Source: Bacillus andreraoultii
GTDB taxonomy: Bacteria; Bacillota; Bacilli; Bacillales; Caldibacillaceae
DNA length: 64,000 bases
Assembly (NCBI RefSeq): GCF_001244735.1
Contig: NZ_LN868937.1
Span: 886,589-950,588 of the forward strand
Direction: 5' to 3'
Shown here: piece by piece, positions 55,775 through 64,000 of the stretch
How positions within the stretch are numbered: the first letter of the stretch is position 1
Layout of the letters: each line of letters begins with the position of its first letter
Notes under the pieces: generated by a model
Databases searched by the model: none
The model's input: the letters and a program-made list of their open reading frames with translations, nothing else
Told to the model about the DNA's origin: nothing
Translations under genes and position numbers: made by a program

Positions 55775-56072
55775 TAAAGCAATGAAGGGATTATGGAACA
55801 AAGTCCATGTATTCACAGAGATCCAGGGATGGTGGAAGCCTGGAAATACATTTTGTTTCAGTCTCCTCCCTGAGTGCTGAACTGAACGGATTTTCCTATT
55901 AAGTTTAGCCAGGTACATCCCCTATTCGTACCTGTTATCAAAACGAAGCTACAAGCTTCATGAGGTAGTATTTGCGAGAATACTATAAAATTGGGTGGTA
56001 CCGAGAAAGCTCTTTTCTCCCCAACGTTATCTGTTCGTCAGATTTATTTGTGGGAGAAAGGGGCTTTTCATA
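55775..56072 (+). promoter_or_regulatory. T-box leader C (Leu specifier CTC) upstream of leuA
   Basis: T-box motif TTGGGTGGTACCGAGAAAGC at 55991-56010. Terminator CTCTTTTCTCCC / GGGAGAAAGGGG then CTTTT. Stem I distal loop CCAGGGATGGTGGAAGCCTGG-type. Specifier loop AGT-CTC-C between TTTGTTTC and TCCCT; CTC at 55863-55865, aligned with ATC in leaders A and B. Confidence 0.92.
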
Positions 56073-56154
56073 TTGTTTTTTACTTTACAGTGTTAATTGT
56101 GAAAAGGAAATTTATTGTGTAATAAGAGAAAGTAAAAATGAAAGGATGGAAGAG

Positions 56155-57705
56155 ATGATGACACAAATTAAAATTTTTGATACGACGCTTAGGGATGGAG
56201 AACAATCACCAGGAGTAAATTTAAATCAATTGGAGAAGTTAGAGATTGCTAGACAATTAGAACGTCTTCGGGTTGACCGAATTGAGGCGGGATTCCCAGC
56301 ATCATCAAAAGGTGACTTTGAAGCGGTCAAGGCAATTGCTGAAACGATAAAAGATTCTTCCATTATCGGACTATCACGGGCAGTTCAGTCGGATATTGAT
56401 ACGGCATGGGACGCATTAAGAAATGCTGAGGAGCCATGTTTGCACCTTTTTTTAGCAACGTCTCCGATCCATATGAAATACAAATTAAAAATGACACCAG
56501 ATGAAGTCATTGAAACCTCGGTAAATATGGTGAAATACGCAAAGAGAAAGTTTTCTATTGTTGAATGGTCGGCAGAAGATGCCTCTCGATCCGATTGGGA
56601 TTTTCTTGCCAAAATTATTCGAGAAGTCATCGATGCTGGTGCGAACGTCATTAACTTACCGGATACAGTTGGATATACAACACCAGAAGAATATGGAAAA
56701 ATGTTTCGTTATATAAGGGAGCATGTTCCAAACATTGATCGTGTAGCCCTTTCTTGCCATTGTCACGATGATTTAGGAATGGCAGTAGCGAACTCATTAG
56801 CAGCGATTGAAAATGGAGTAACACAAGTCGAAGGTACAATTAACGGAATTGGTGAACGGGCGGGAAATGCGGCATTAGAGGAAGTTGCTATCGCTTTAAA
56901 AATCCGCTCAGATTTTTATCCATATGAAACGAATTTAAAATTAGATGAACTAAAACGGACGAGTGACCTTGTTGCAAAACTAACAGGGATGAGCGTGCAA
57001 GCGAATAAAGCAGTTATTGGTCGAAATGCTTATGCACACGAATCAGGTATCCATCAAGATGGTGTATTAAAAAATGCAGAAACCTATGAAATTATCACAC
57101 CTGAATTAGTTGGCGTTCACTCAAATGCATTAATTTTAGGAAAACATTCAGGAAGGCATGCGTTTAAAGAAAAAGTAATTGAACTTGGCTTTACATTGTC
57201 AGAGGAAAAATTAAATCAAGCGTTCCAACAGTTTAAACAAATGACTGACCATAAAAAAGAAGTAACCGATGATGATTTATTTACAATTTTAATGGAAATT
57301 CAAACAAATACGAGTGCAATAAAAAAATATCAATTGGAAATGTTCCAAGTACAATACGGATCGGCGAATATTCCAACCGCAACGGTTTCGTTAAAGACAC
57401 CAGACGACCACGTTGTTCAAACTGCATGTACAGGAAATGGGAGTGTCGAGGCATTATATAAAACAATCGCTGCACTAATTATTGAGGAAACCAATTTACT
57501 AGATTACCAAATTAGTTCCATTGGTGGTGGGAAAGATGCCCTTGCTGAAAGTTATGTCAAAGTGAAAGTGAACGGTGAAATGATAAATGGACGTGGGACA
57601 GCAGCAGACGTTCTTGAAGCATCTGCACATGCTTATATTAATGCCGTAAATAAATATCTAATTCAACAGAATACAGTGAGAAAAGAAGTAATAACGAGTA
57701 AATAG
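56155..57705 (+). CDS. leuA: 2-isopropylmalate synthase
   Basis: A 516-residue enzyme (B. subtilis 518). Condenses acetyl-CoA with 2-oxoisovalerate, the committed step to Leu. HMGL-type TIM barrel: [41 protein letters not shown] (metal His), [19 protein letters not shown]. Then [18 protein letters not shown] and the C-terminal LeuA regulatory domain (from about 385, Leu feedback). ATG 56155 is eight bases after AAAGGA; ATG 56158 is equally possible. The frame runs far upstream through the T-box, without meaning. Confidence 0.96.
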   Translation: MMTQIKIFDTTLRDGEQSPGVNLNQLEKLEIARQLERLRVDRIEAGFPASSKGDFEAVKAIAETIKDSSIIGLSRAVQSDIDTAWDALRNAEEPCLHLFLATSPIHMKYKLKMTPDEVIETSVNMVKYAKRKFSIVEWSAEDASRSDWDFLAKIIREVIDAGANVINLPDTVGYTTPEEYGKMFRYIREHVPNIDRVALSCHCHDDLGMAVANSLAAIENGVTQVEGTINGIGERAGNAALEEVAIALKIRSDFYPYETNLKLDELKRTSDLVAKLTGMSVQANKAVIGRNAYAHESGIHQDGVLKNAETYEIITPELVGVHSNALILGKHSGRHAFKEKVIELGFTLSEEKLNQAFQQFKQMTDHKKEVTDDDLFTILMEIQTNTSAIKKYQLEMFQVQYGSANIPTATVSLKTPDDHVVQTACTGNGSVEALYKTIAALIIEETNLLDYQISSIGGGKDALAESYVKVKVNGEMINGRGTAADVLEASAHAYINAVNKYLIQQNTVRKEVITSK

Positions 57706-57791
57706 CAGGATTTCGAAACGCGCGACAAACTCGATTTTTATATGGAATATAGAAAGAAATCTCCAAATCAAATAGAAAATGGGTGAAAAAG

Positions 57792-58892
57792 ATGGAAAAA
57801 CAAATTGTATGTCTACCAGGTGATGGAATTGGACCAGAAATCATGCAATCGGCAAAACGGATACTAACAACAATTGGGGAGTATTTTCATCATCAATTTA
57901 CATTTAATGAGTATGCCATTGGTGGAGATTCTATTGAACGTTTTGGAATCCCGCTAACAGATGAAACTGTTGAGGCGTGTAAAAGGGCAGATGCGGTTCT
58001 ATTAGGCGCAGTTGGTGGACCACAGTGGGACACCTTACCAGCAGATATCCGACCTGAAAAGGGGCTTTTAAAAATACGGAAAGATCTCATGCTTTTTGCT
58101 AATTTACGTCCGATTAAAGGTTTTTCTCCTTTACTTCACGCTTCTCCACTTAAGGAAGAAATTATAAAGGATAGCGATATTTTAATTGTCCGGGAATTAA
58201 CAAGTGGTTTATATTTCGGAAAGCCAAGCGAAAGGCGTGATGGCGGAAATGTTGTTGTAGATACACTCTATTATGAACGACACGAAATTGAAAGAATTGT
58301 AGAAAAAGCTTTTCAGTTTGCTCAAATGCGACGAAAACATCTAACATCAGTGGATAAAGCAAATGTTCTCGAATCTAGTAAATTATGGCGTGAAATTGTA
58401 AATGAAAAAAGAAACGAATACCCAGATGTTAAAGTAGATCACCTTTACGTAGATGCGGCAAGTATGAAGTTAATAACGAACCCGAGCCAATTCGATGTAA
58501 TTGTTACTGAAAATATGTTTGGCGATATTTTAAGTGATGAAGCGTCTGTTTTGACCGGTTCTCTCGGGTTACTACCTTCAGCAAGTGTACGTTCTGATTC
58601 TTTCGGATTATATGAACCGATTCACGGGTCCGCACCTGATATTGCTGGGAAAGGTGTGGCAAATCCAATTGGAATGATTTTGTCAGCTGCATTCATGCTT
58701 CGTTCATCTTTTCAAATGGAAGAAGAGGCTCAGGTAATCGAAGAAGCTGTGAATGAAACATTATTACAAGGGTACCATACACCAGATTTACCGTTAGAAA
58801 ACGGAATAACAGTAGGTACTGAACAGTTAACTAATATAATTTTAGGAAAATTACGAGCTGCAAAGCCAATAGGATATTCTAGAAACGTTTAA
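57792..58892 (+). CDS. leuB: 3-isopropylmalate dehydrogenase
   Basis: A 366-residue NAD-dependent decarboxylating dehydrogenase (B. subtilis 365). Motifs: VCLPGDGIGPEIM, VLLGAVGGPQWD, LRKDLMLFANLRPIK (substrate Arg), RELTSGLYFGKPSERR, and NMFGDILSDEASVLTGSLGLLPSAS (metal Asp). NAD-binding EPIHGSAPDIAGKGVANPIG. ATG 57792 is seven bases after GGGTG; GTG 57783 overlaps that site. Second gene of leuABCD. Confidence 0.96.
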   Translation: MEKQIVCLPGDGIGPEIMQSAKRILTTIGEYFHHQFTFNEYAIGGDSIERFGIPLTDETVEACKRADAVLLGAVGGPQWDTLPADIRPEKGLLKIRKDLMLFANLRPIKGFSPLLHASPLKEEIIKDSDILIVRELTSGLYFGKPSERRDGGNVVVDTLYYERHEIERIVEKAFQFAQMRRKHLTSVDKANVLESSKLWREIVNEKRNEYPDVKVDHLYVDAASMKLITNPSQFDVIVTENMFGDILSDEASVLTGSLGLLPSASVRSDSFGLYEPIHGSAPDIAGKGVANPIGMILSAAFMLRSSFQMEEEAQVIEEAVNETLLQGYHTPDLPLENGITVGTEQLTNIILGKLRAAKPIGYSRNV

Positions 58893-58925
58893 CCTTTATT
58901 CAGAGATTCATAGGAGGGAAGAAAG

Positions 58926-60335
58926 ATGGGGAAACCGAAAACAATTATTGAAAAAATTTGGGAAAAACATGTAGTTCATCGAGAGGAAGGAAAACCGGAT
59001 TTGTTATATATTGATTTGCATCTCGTTCATGAGGTAACATCACCACAAGCATTTGAAGGTTTAAGATTGAACAATCGGAAAGTTCGTCGCCCTGATTTAA
59101 CTTTTGCGACAATGGACCATAATGTTCCAACGATGAATCGTGAAATTATTCGTGATCCTATTTCAAAAAAACAAATGGAAACGTTAAAGAAAAACTGTGA
59201 TGAATTTGGGATTACATTAGCCGATATGTTTCATCCAGACCAAGGAATTGTTCATGTTATCGGTCCGCAACTAGGTCTAACCCAACCTGGAAAAACAATT
59301 GTATGCGGAGATAGCCATACGTCTACTCATGGAGCATTCGGTGCTCTTGCATTTGGTATCGGAACGAGTGAAGTGGAACATGTATTAGCGACACAAACAA
59401 TATGGCAACAACGTCCAAAAACATTGAATGTCCATGTCGAAGGGAAGTTAGGCGTCGGTGTAACTGCAAAAGATTTAATTTTAGCAATTATATCTAAGTT
59501 TGGTGTTAGCTTTGGTCAAGGTTACGTGATTGAATATACGGGTGAGGCAGTACGTGGTTTATCAATGGAAGGACGAATGACTGTTTGTAACATGTCAATT
59601 GAAGCAGGTGCACGAGCAGGGTTAATTAGTCCTGATGAAAAAACCATTGAATTTTTAAGAGGAAAAAGATATGTTCCGAAACGTGAAGAATTCGAAAAGA
59701 TTGCTGCTGAATGGTTATCATTGGCCACAGACGAAGGGGCTGATTTTGATCGGACTGTTACGATAAATGCAGAAGAAATTGAACCTCAAGTAACGTGGGG
59801 AACAAATCCAAGTATGTGTGTTCCAGTAAGTGGACGCACACCATCAATAACTGATGTGGATAATAAAGATGAAGTTCGTCGGGCTCTTGATTATATGGGA
59901 TTAGAAGAAAATCAACCAATTACTTCTATTGAAATTGATCATGTCTTTATTGGTTCCTGTACAAATTCACGCCTCGCTGATTTGAGAAAAGCAGCAGAAA
60001 TTGTGCGAGGGAGAAAAGTACATGAAAATATTCAGCGAGCGATTGTTGTTCCAGGTTCCTTTGTTGTAAAAATGGAAGCGGAGAAGGAAGGATTAGATCA
60101 AATTTTTAAAGAAGCAGGATTTGAATGGCGTGAAGCTGGTTGTAGTATGTGTCTAGGAATGAATGAGGATATCGTTCCACCAGGGGGAAGATGTGCATCT
60201 ACTTCCAATCGTAACTTTGAAGGAAGACAAGGAAATGGTGCTAGGACACATCTTGTAAGTCCTGAAATGGCAGCAGCTGCGGCAATATCTGGTCACTTTA
60301 TCGATGTACGGGAAATGCAAGAAGTTTTTCAATAA
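58926..60335 (+). CDS. leuC: 3-isopropylmalate dehydratase large subunit
   Basis: A 469-residue aconitase-family subunit with a [4Fe-4S] cluster. Cluster cysteines: [13 protein letters not shown] and [14 protein letters not shown] (two). Substrate and fold motifs: [47 protein letters not shown]. Works with LeuD to isomerise isopropylmalate. ATG follows GGAGGGAAGAAAG. 36 bases before leuD. Confidence 0.97.
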   Translation: MGKPKTIIEKIWEKHVVHREEGKPDLLYIDLHLVHEVTSPQAFEGLRLNNRKVRRPDLTFATMDHNVPTMNREIIRDPISKKQMETLKKNCDEFGITLADMFHPDQGIVHVIGPQLGLTQPGKTIVCGDSHTSTHGAFGALAFGIGTSEVEHVLATQTIWQQRPKTLNVHVEGKLGVGVTAKDLILAIISKFGVSFGQGYVIEYTGEAVRGLSMEGRMTVCNMSIEAGARAGLISPDEKTIEFLRGKRYVPKREEFEKIAAEWLSLATDEGADFDRTVTINAEEIEPQVTWGTNPSMCVPVSGRTPSITDVDNKDEVRRALDYMGLEENQPITSIEIDHVFIGSCTNSRLADLRKAAEIVRGRKVHENIQRAIVVPGSFVVKMEAEKEGLDQIFKEAGFEWREAGCSMCLGMNEDIVPPGGRCASTSNRNFEGRQGNGARTHLVSPEMAAAAAISGHFIDVREMQEVFQ

Positions 60336-60371
60336 TACACATAAGAAAAAATACAAGGAGGTCAAAAAGGA

Positions 60372-60950
60372 ATGGAAGCAATTAAATACCATAAAGGGCT
60401 AGTTTATCCGTTAAATCGTGAAAATGTAGACACGGATCAAATTATCCCAAAACAATTTTTAAAAGCAATTGAACGAACAGGATTCGGAAAATACTTATTT
60501 TATCATTGGCGCTTTGATAACGACGGGCAACCGATTAAAGGCTTTACTTTAAATGACGAGAAGTATACAGGAGTTAGTATACTTTTAGCAGGGAAAAATT
60601 TTGGTTGCGGATCATCCCGTGAACATGCCGCCTGGGCCCTTCTTGATTACGGTTTTCGTGTTGTGATTGCACCTAGTTTTGCCGATATTTTTTATAATAA
60701 TGCGTTGAAAAATGGGATATTACCGATTCAATTAGATGAGGATATTATTAAGGAGTGGATGGAGAGCGCAGAATCACTCCCATTTACATTAGCCATTGAT
60801 CTTGAAGCACAAACGATTGGAGATGGTACTCGAGTCATACCTTTTGATATTCCCAAATACCATAAAGAAAAATTAGTGAATGGGTGGGACGATATTGATT
60901 TAACTTTGTTGCATAGTGATAAAATCAAAGCATATGAAATGTCGAGATAA
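60372..60950 (+). CDS. leuD: 3-isopropylmalate dehydratase small subunit
   Basis: A 192-residue swivel-domain subunit (B. subtilis 199). Motifs: [66 protein letters not shown] at 60372 follows AAGGAGG with 10-base spacing. Last gene of leuABCD; terminator follows. Confidence 0.96.
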   Translation: MEAIKYHKGLVYPLNRENVDTDQIIPKQFLKAIERTGFGKYLFYHWRFDNDGQPIKGFTLNDEKYTGVSILLAGKNFGCGSSREHAAWALLDYGFRVVIAPSFADIFYNNALKNGILPIQLDEDIIKEWMESAESLPFTLAIDLEAQTIGDGTRVIPFDIPKYHKEKLVNGWDDIDLTLLHSDKIKAYEMSR

Positions 60951-60974
60951 TAAAAAATACGATTAACGTGTAAG

Positions 60975-61012
60975 TGCAAGTTTGCTGTGAAAAGTAAACT
61001 TGCATTTTTTTG
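60975..61012 (+). terminator. Terminator of leuABCD
   Basis: GCAAGTTT / AAACTTGC stem followed by ATTTTTTT. Confidence 0.88.
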
Positions 61013-61059
61013 TTAATAGTTATTCAGCTTTCTCATATTTTACATTCATACAAGGCAAC

Positions 61060-61135
61060 CAAGAGACTTGAGTTCGTAGAAAAAGCTTTTTTTGGCTGCG
61101 ATGCAAAGCTGCTTACACCTTGCTTGTGTGCTTAG
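61060..61135. repeat. Dispersed intergenic repeat, inverted member
   Basis: Its complement reads GCATCGCAGCCAAAAAAAGC, then TTTTTCTACGAACTCAAGTC, matching CATCGCAGCCGAAAAAAATC ... GTGAACTCTTGTC at 4220-4270 and, more weakly, 29228-29285. The rest of 61013-61311 holds no gene. Confidence 0.6.
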
Positions 61136-61311
61136 GTTCGCTCTTCATGCATTTTAATTCAATAATCCTTATTTAGCGTAGAATCATTGTTTTACTTAAT
61201 TATCTTAACCATTTTTCACTTTTCTTCATATAAATAAATTAGATGACACCTATAAATTTCTTGCAATGGTCGTTTTCACACTGCAGTTAAATAAATTGAG
61301 AGGTGAATAGA

Positions 61312-62028
61312 ATGGTAAAGATTTTTATTGACCCGGGCCACGGTGGGTCAGACCCTGGGGCGGTTGGAAATGGAATAAGTGAAAAAAATATCACACTCCA
61401 AATTGCTAATGAAGTACAGCGGATTTTAAAAAATGAATATGACAATATATTAATAAAAATGAGTAGAACAATCGATAAGACTGTTAGCCTAAGTGATCGG
61501 ACAAACGCAGCAAATAGTTGGGGGGCTGACTTTTATTTATCTATTCACATAAATTCAGGTGGAGGAACAGGCTTTGAAAGTTATGTCTATCCTGCTGCGA
61601 GTTCACAAACAAAGAAATATCAAAAATCTATTCATGAAGAAATTATTCGGCAGATTGATTTGCGTGACCGTGGACAAAAACAAGCGAATTTCCATGTGCT
61701 AAGGGAGTCTCATATGCCAGCGATTCTAACAGAGAATGGCTTTATTGACAATGCGACAGATGCAAATAAATTAAAAAGCTCCTCTTATATAAATAAAATT
61801 GCAAGAGGTCATGTCAACGGTTTAGCAAAAGCCTTGAATTTGCACAAAAAAGCGGGTGGTTCGGGAAGTAATGGCTCAACAAGTAATTCATCTAATAAAA
61901 ATGAGCAAAAGACTGATCCAAATACGTTATATCGAGTTCAAATAGGTGCTTTTGGAAATAGGAAAAACGCAGAAGAATTAGCAGAACGTGCTCGGAAAGC
62001 AGGTTTTCCTGTTTATATTACGAGATAG
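61312..62028 (+). CDS. N-acetylmuramoyl-L-alanine amidase, CwlC type, with one short SPOR repeat
   Basis: A 238-residue zinc amidase (Amidase_3). Zinc ligands: His in FIDPGHGGSDPGAVG, Glu in NGISEKNITLQ, His in FYLSIHINSGGG; catalytic Glu in ILTENGFIDNATD. The body matches CwlC, the B. subtilis mother-cell lysis amidase, e.g. LSDRTNAANSWGADFYLSIH. After a Ser/Asn/Gly linker the C-terminus has one SPOR-like repeat, LYRVQIGAFGNRKNAEELAE, ending at VYITR, whereas CwlC has two. No signal peptide, as in CwlC. ATG 61312 is seven bases after GAGAGGTG. Confidence 0.9.
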   Translation: MVKIFIDPGHGGSDPGAVGNGISEKNITLQIANEVQRILKNEYDNILIKMSRTIDKTVSLSDRTNAANSWGADFYLSIHINSGGGTGFESYVYPAASSQTKKYQKSIHEEIIRQIDLRDRGQKQANFHVLRESHMPAILTENGFIDNATDANKLKSSSYINKIARGHVNGLAKALNLHKKAGGSGSNGSTSNSSNKNEQKTDPNTLYRVQIGAFGNRKNAEELAERARKAGFPVYITR

Positions 62029-62146
62029 GCTGTATTGTTTACGGAGGTTTATTTTTCAGCTAGAGGGAAAAGTGGAAAATAATAGACAGCCTAGATACCC
62101 TAAATTGTTGGTGGAGATTTTCTTTTTCAATTCGTTTGTGCATGAT

Positions 62147-62183
62147 AAAAGGGCGCTGCATGTTAAACAGCCCCTTTCCTTAA
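62147..62183 (+). terminator. Terminator after the amidase gene
   Basis: AAGGGCGCTG / CAGCCCCTT stem (one mismatch) with AAAA before and TTCCTT after. Confidence 0.6.
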
Positions 62184-62288
62184 TAAAAGTTGAAACCTAT
62201 AGTATTTTAAATATGTACATTCGTTTGCTTCCTTAACGATTCCTTTTTTTAAAAAAAGTCGACATCCTCTAGTGTAGAAATGTATCTA

Positions 62289-62987
62289 TTATAAACTCTC
62301 AATTTCAACTTGTTTTACTCCATTCATTTGTGAGACTAATTCATACAAACTTGTTAATTTTAGTTTGTAGTTAACCCCAATGTTTAATTGAATTGAATGA
62401 CCCCCATCTTTCAAATCCCGAATTCGTATGCGATAGACCGTTATTTTTTGTTGCTGAATGGTTTCAATAACAAATTTCACATACTTACTTTCAGATACAA
62501 TAATGTCTAGCTTCATTTCCTTTTCTCTCAATTGTTTAGGACCTATCCAAGTCATAACTGAAGGAATTAGTTCAACACTTATCATAATAAAGATGACTCC
62601 TGCGATGGCCTCGAAATAAAACCCGGCACCTACAGCAATTCCGATTCCTGCAGCTCCCCATATAATAGCTGCTGTCGTTAAACCAGATATACTGTCATTT
62701 CCTCTCCTTAAAATAGCTCCTGCCCCCAAGAAACCAATTCCAGAGACAATTTGAGCAGCTAAACGAAGCGGATCCATCGTAATGTTAACACCTTTGTGAC
62801 CAGGTATAGCGCGATACGCAGATTCAATTGAAACGATTGTAAGGAGACAAGCAACAATTGAAATAACTAATGATGTCTTTAAACCAATCGGCTTTCGTTT
62901 GATTTCACGCTCTAGACCAATGATTAAACCAAGAATGGCCGTTACTCCAAGTTTAATTAACACTTCTAAATTCACATAATCTAGCAA
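62289..62987 (-). CDS. MgtC/SapB-family membrane protein
   Basis: A 232-residue protein with about five helices and a soluble C-terminal domain. N-terminal family motif LGLIIGLEREIKRKPIGLKTSLVI and the helix hairpin IVSGIGFLGAGAILRRG...ISGLTTAAIIWGAAGIGIAVG-type sequence are diagnostic of MgtC. The C-terminal 85 residues form an ACT-like cytoplasmic domain. Homologues support growth in low Mg2+. Start is TTG 62987, behind AAGGAGATCATT. Confidence 0.92.
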   Translation of the reverse strand: MLDYVNLEVLIKLGVTAILGLIIGLEREIKRKPIGLKTSLVISIVACLLTIVSIESAYRAIPGHKGVNITMDPLRLAAQIVSGIGFLGAGAILRRGNDSISGLTTAAIIWGAAGIGIAVGAGFYFEAIAGVIFIMISVELIPSVMTWIGPKQLREKEMKLDIIVSESKYVKFVIETIQQQKITVYRIRIRDLKDGGHSIQLNIGVNYKLKLTSLYELVSQMNGVKQVEIESL

Positions 62988-63302
62988 AATGATCTCCTTC
63001 TTATCAATAGATGTTCTTAAATACTGGTTGCAAAACCAATCCTTTACTAATAAAATCAGACATAAAAGAATTCTTTCTTATATTTATATACTGGTAGTCC
63101 CCAAAAAGGTAGGCTTTTTTAGTTTTGAGGTTGTAAAAACATCGATTTATTGTGGTTTGATTGAAAAAATTGGTACCACATGTGGTGCGGACAATGTTTG
63201 AATGGCCTTTACCTTTGGGTGTGAACCATATAAATATTATACGGAACAGGTTATGAAAGTGGTAGATAAAAGACTTTTGTATTGGAATTGGGGAGAGAAA
63301 CG
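62988..63302. other. Non-coding region between divergent genes
   Basis: No gene seen. A perfect palindrome ACCACATGTGGT lies near 63174-63185 and could be an operator of the EamA gene; the ribosome site GGGGAGAG is at 63291-63298. Confidence 0.4.
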
Positions 63303-64000
63303 ATGAATAAACCAAAAATAAATCCATATTTAATAATTATTATTGGAGTCATTTCTGTATCAACATCTGCTATTTTTGTAAAATTATCTACAGCACCTTC
63401 AGGAGTCATTGCATTTTATCGTCTGCTTTTTTCAGTATTGATAATGTTGCCGGTATTTCTTTTAAAATACGTTAAAGAACTACGAAATATGACAAAACAA
63501 GACTTTATATATTCGACGATTGCAGGTATCTTTCTCGCTTTCCACTTTATCCTATGGTTTGAATCGCTAAATTACACATCCGTAGCAAGTTCGACCGTAT
63601 TAGTTACATTACAGCCTTTATTCGCGTTTATTGGTACATATTTAATATATAAAGAAAGAATATCTGTAAGAACTATCATTAGTGCAGTTATTGCGATTAT
63701 AGGAAGTGTGATGATAAGTTGGGGTGATTTTTATGTAAGTCAAAAGGCATTGATTGGCGATATTATTGCTTTAATTGCCTGTATGTTAATTACAGCATAT
63801 TTATTAATTGGTCAATCTATTAGAAAACGTATTTCGATGGTGACTTACACATTTATTGTATATTTCATGAGTACTGTAACTTTATTAATCTATGTCATTC
63901 TTAAACAAGAACCTTTATTTCCATATTCAACAAATGATTGGATATATTTTCTTTTACTTGCTATTTTCCCGAATTTATTAGGTCACTCACTTTTTAATTT
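63303..64000 (+). CDS. DMT-superfamily (EamA) transporter, 3' end outside the window
   Basis: The first 232 codons of an EamA/DMT permease. First EamA repeat: IIIIGVISVSTSAIFVKLSTAPSGVIAFYRLLFSVLI and LAFHFILWFESLNYTSVASSTVLVTLQPLFAFIGTYLIYKE-type sequence; the second repeat starts at IGDIIALIACMLITAYLLIGQ. Ten helices are expected. Substrate unknown; such proteins export metabolites or amino acids. ATG follows GGGGAGAG. No stop before the window ends. Confidence 0.9.
   Translation, partial: MNKPKINPYLIIIIGVISVSTSAIFVKLSTAPSGVIAFYRLLFSVLIMLPVFLLKYVKELRNMTKQDFIYSTIAGIFLAFHFILWFESLNYTSVASSTVLVTLQPLFAFIGTYLIYKERISVRTIISAVIAIIGSVMISWGDFYVSQKALIGDIIALIACMLITAYLLIGQSIRKRISMVTYTFIVYFMSTVTLLIYVILKQEPLFPYSTNDWIYFLLLAIFPNLLGHSLFN

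Noticed and set aside
63004..63327. Minus-strand ORF of 107 codons
   Set aside because: Antisense to the start and ribosome site of the EamA gene, with unlikely composition.

Overview
The window is AT-rich DNA from an endospore-forming Firmicute of the Bacillaceae. The evidence is the gene content (mrpABCDEFG, menI/yuxO, kapB, patB, yugF, yugI, yuzA, yugJ, pgi, yugO, a CwlC-type amidase), strong Shine-Dalgarno sites, frequent TTG and GTG starts, and T-box control of amino-acid operons. The order from mrp to yugO recalls the mrp-yuxO ... kapB-patB-yugF ... yugI-yugJ-pgi-yugO neighbourhood of Bacillus subtilis, with accessory DNA added. No species is assigned.

Layout. 1-146 is the tail of an ABC ATPase. 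959-4074 is a biofilm-fibre type cassette: a CalY/TasA-like protein, a TapA-like protein, a SipW-type signal peptidase with a long acidic tail, and an LPSTG wall-anchored TasA-like protein. It is bracketed by duplicated intergenic DNA. 4966-5448 holds two small genes. 5784-11517 is the seven-gene Mrp Na+/H+ antiporter operon. Between mrpG and menI lies a 5.4 kb accessory segment: a small secreted protein, an ABC exporter, and an IS4-family element that split one permease with a 9-bp target duplication. A 54-bp terminator repeat stands at both ends of this segment. 17203-31569 is the conserved yux/yug-type block. 31915-42825 is a looser region with a stress-type deglycase, a 1073-residue repeat-rich YhgE/Pip protein, three GNAT genes (one decayed), small membrane proteins and a lipoprotein gene whose halves face opposite ways.

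43019-46384 is a three-gene unit: an AraC-type regulator whose N-terminal half is a TIM-barrel paralogous to the third gene, then a Tm-1-like (UPF0261) protein, then the TIM-barrel protein. A tRNA-Ala(GGC) gene follows at 47105-47177, with a decayed copy of its 3' half about 5 kb away at 42188-42232. 47484-49134 is an ACT protein plus a UPF0210 protein. 49206-60950 is branched-chain amino-acid synthesis: ilvBHC on the minus strand behind two tandem T-boxes that both appear to read Ile (ATC), and leuABCD on the plus strand behind a T-box that reads Leu (CTC). A BASS-family transporter lies between them, and a threonine ammonia-lyase without a regulatory domain lies after ilvC. The window ends with a CwlC-like amidase, an MgtC-family protein and a truncated EamA transporter.

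Intergenic DNA is rich in repeats. Two separate arrays share a 52-bp period and a common core. There is also a 20-21 bp array containing a copy of itself, a dispersed repeat family in both orientations, and two MITE-like inverted-repeat elements.
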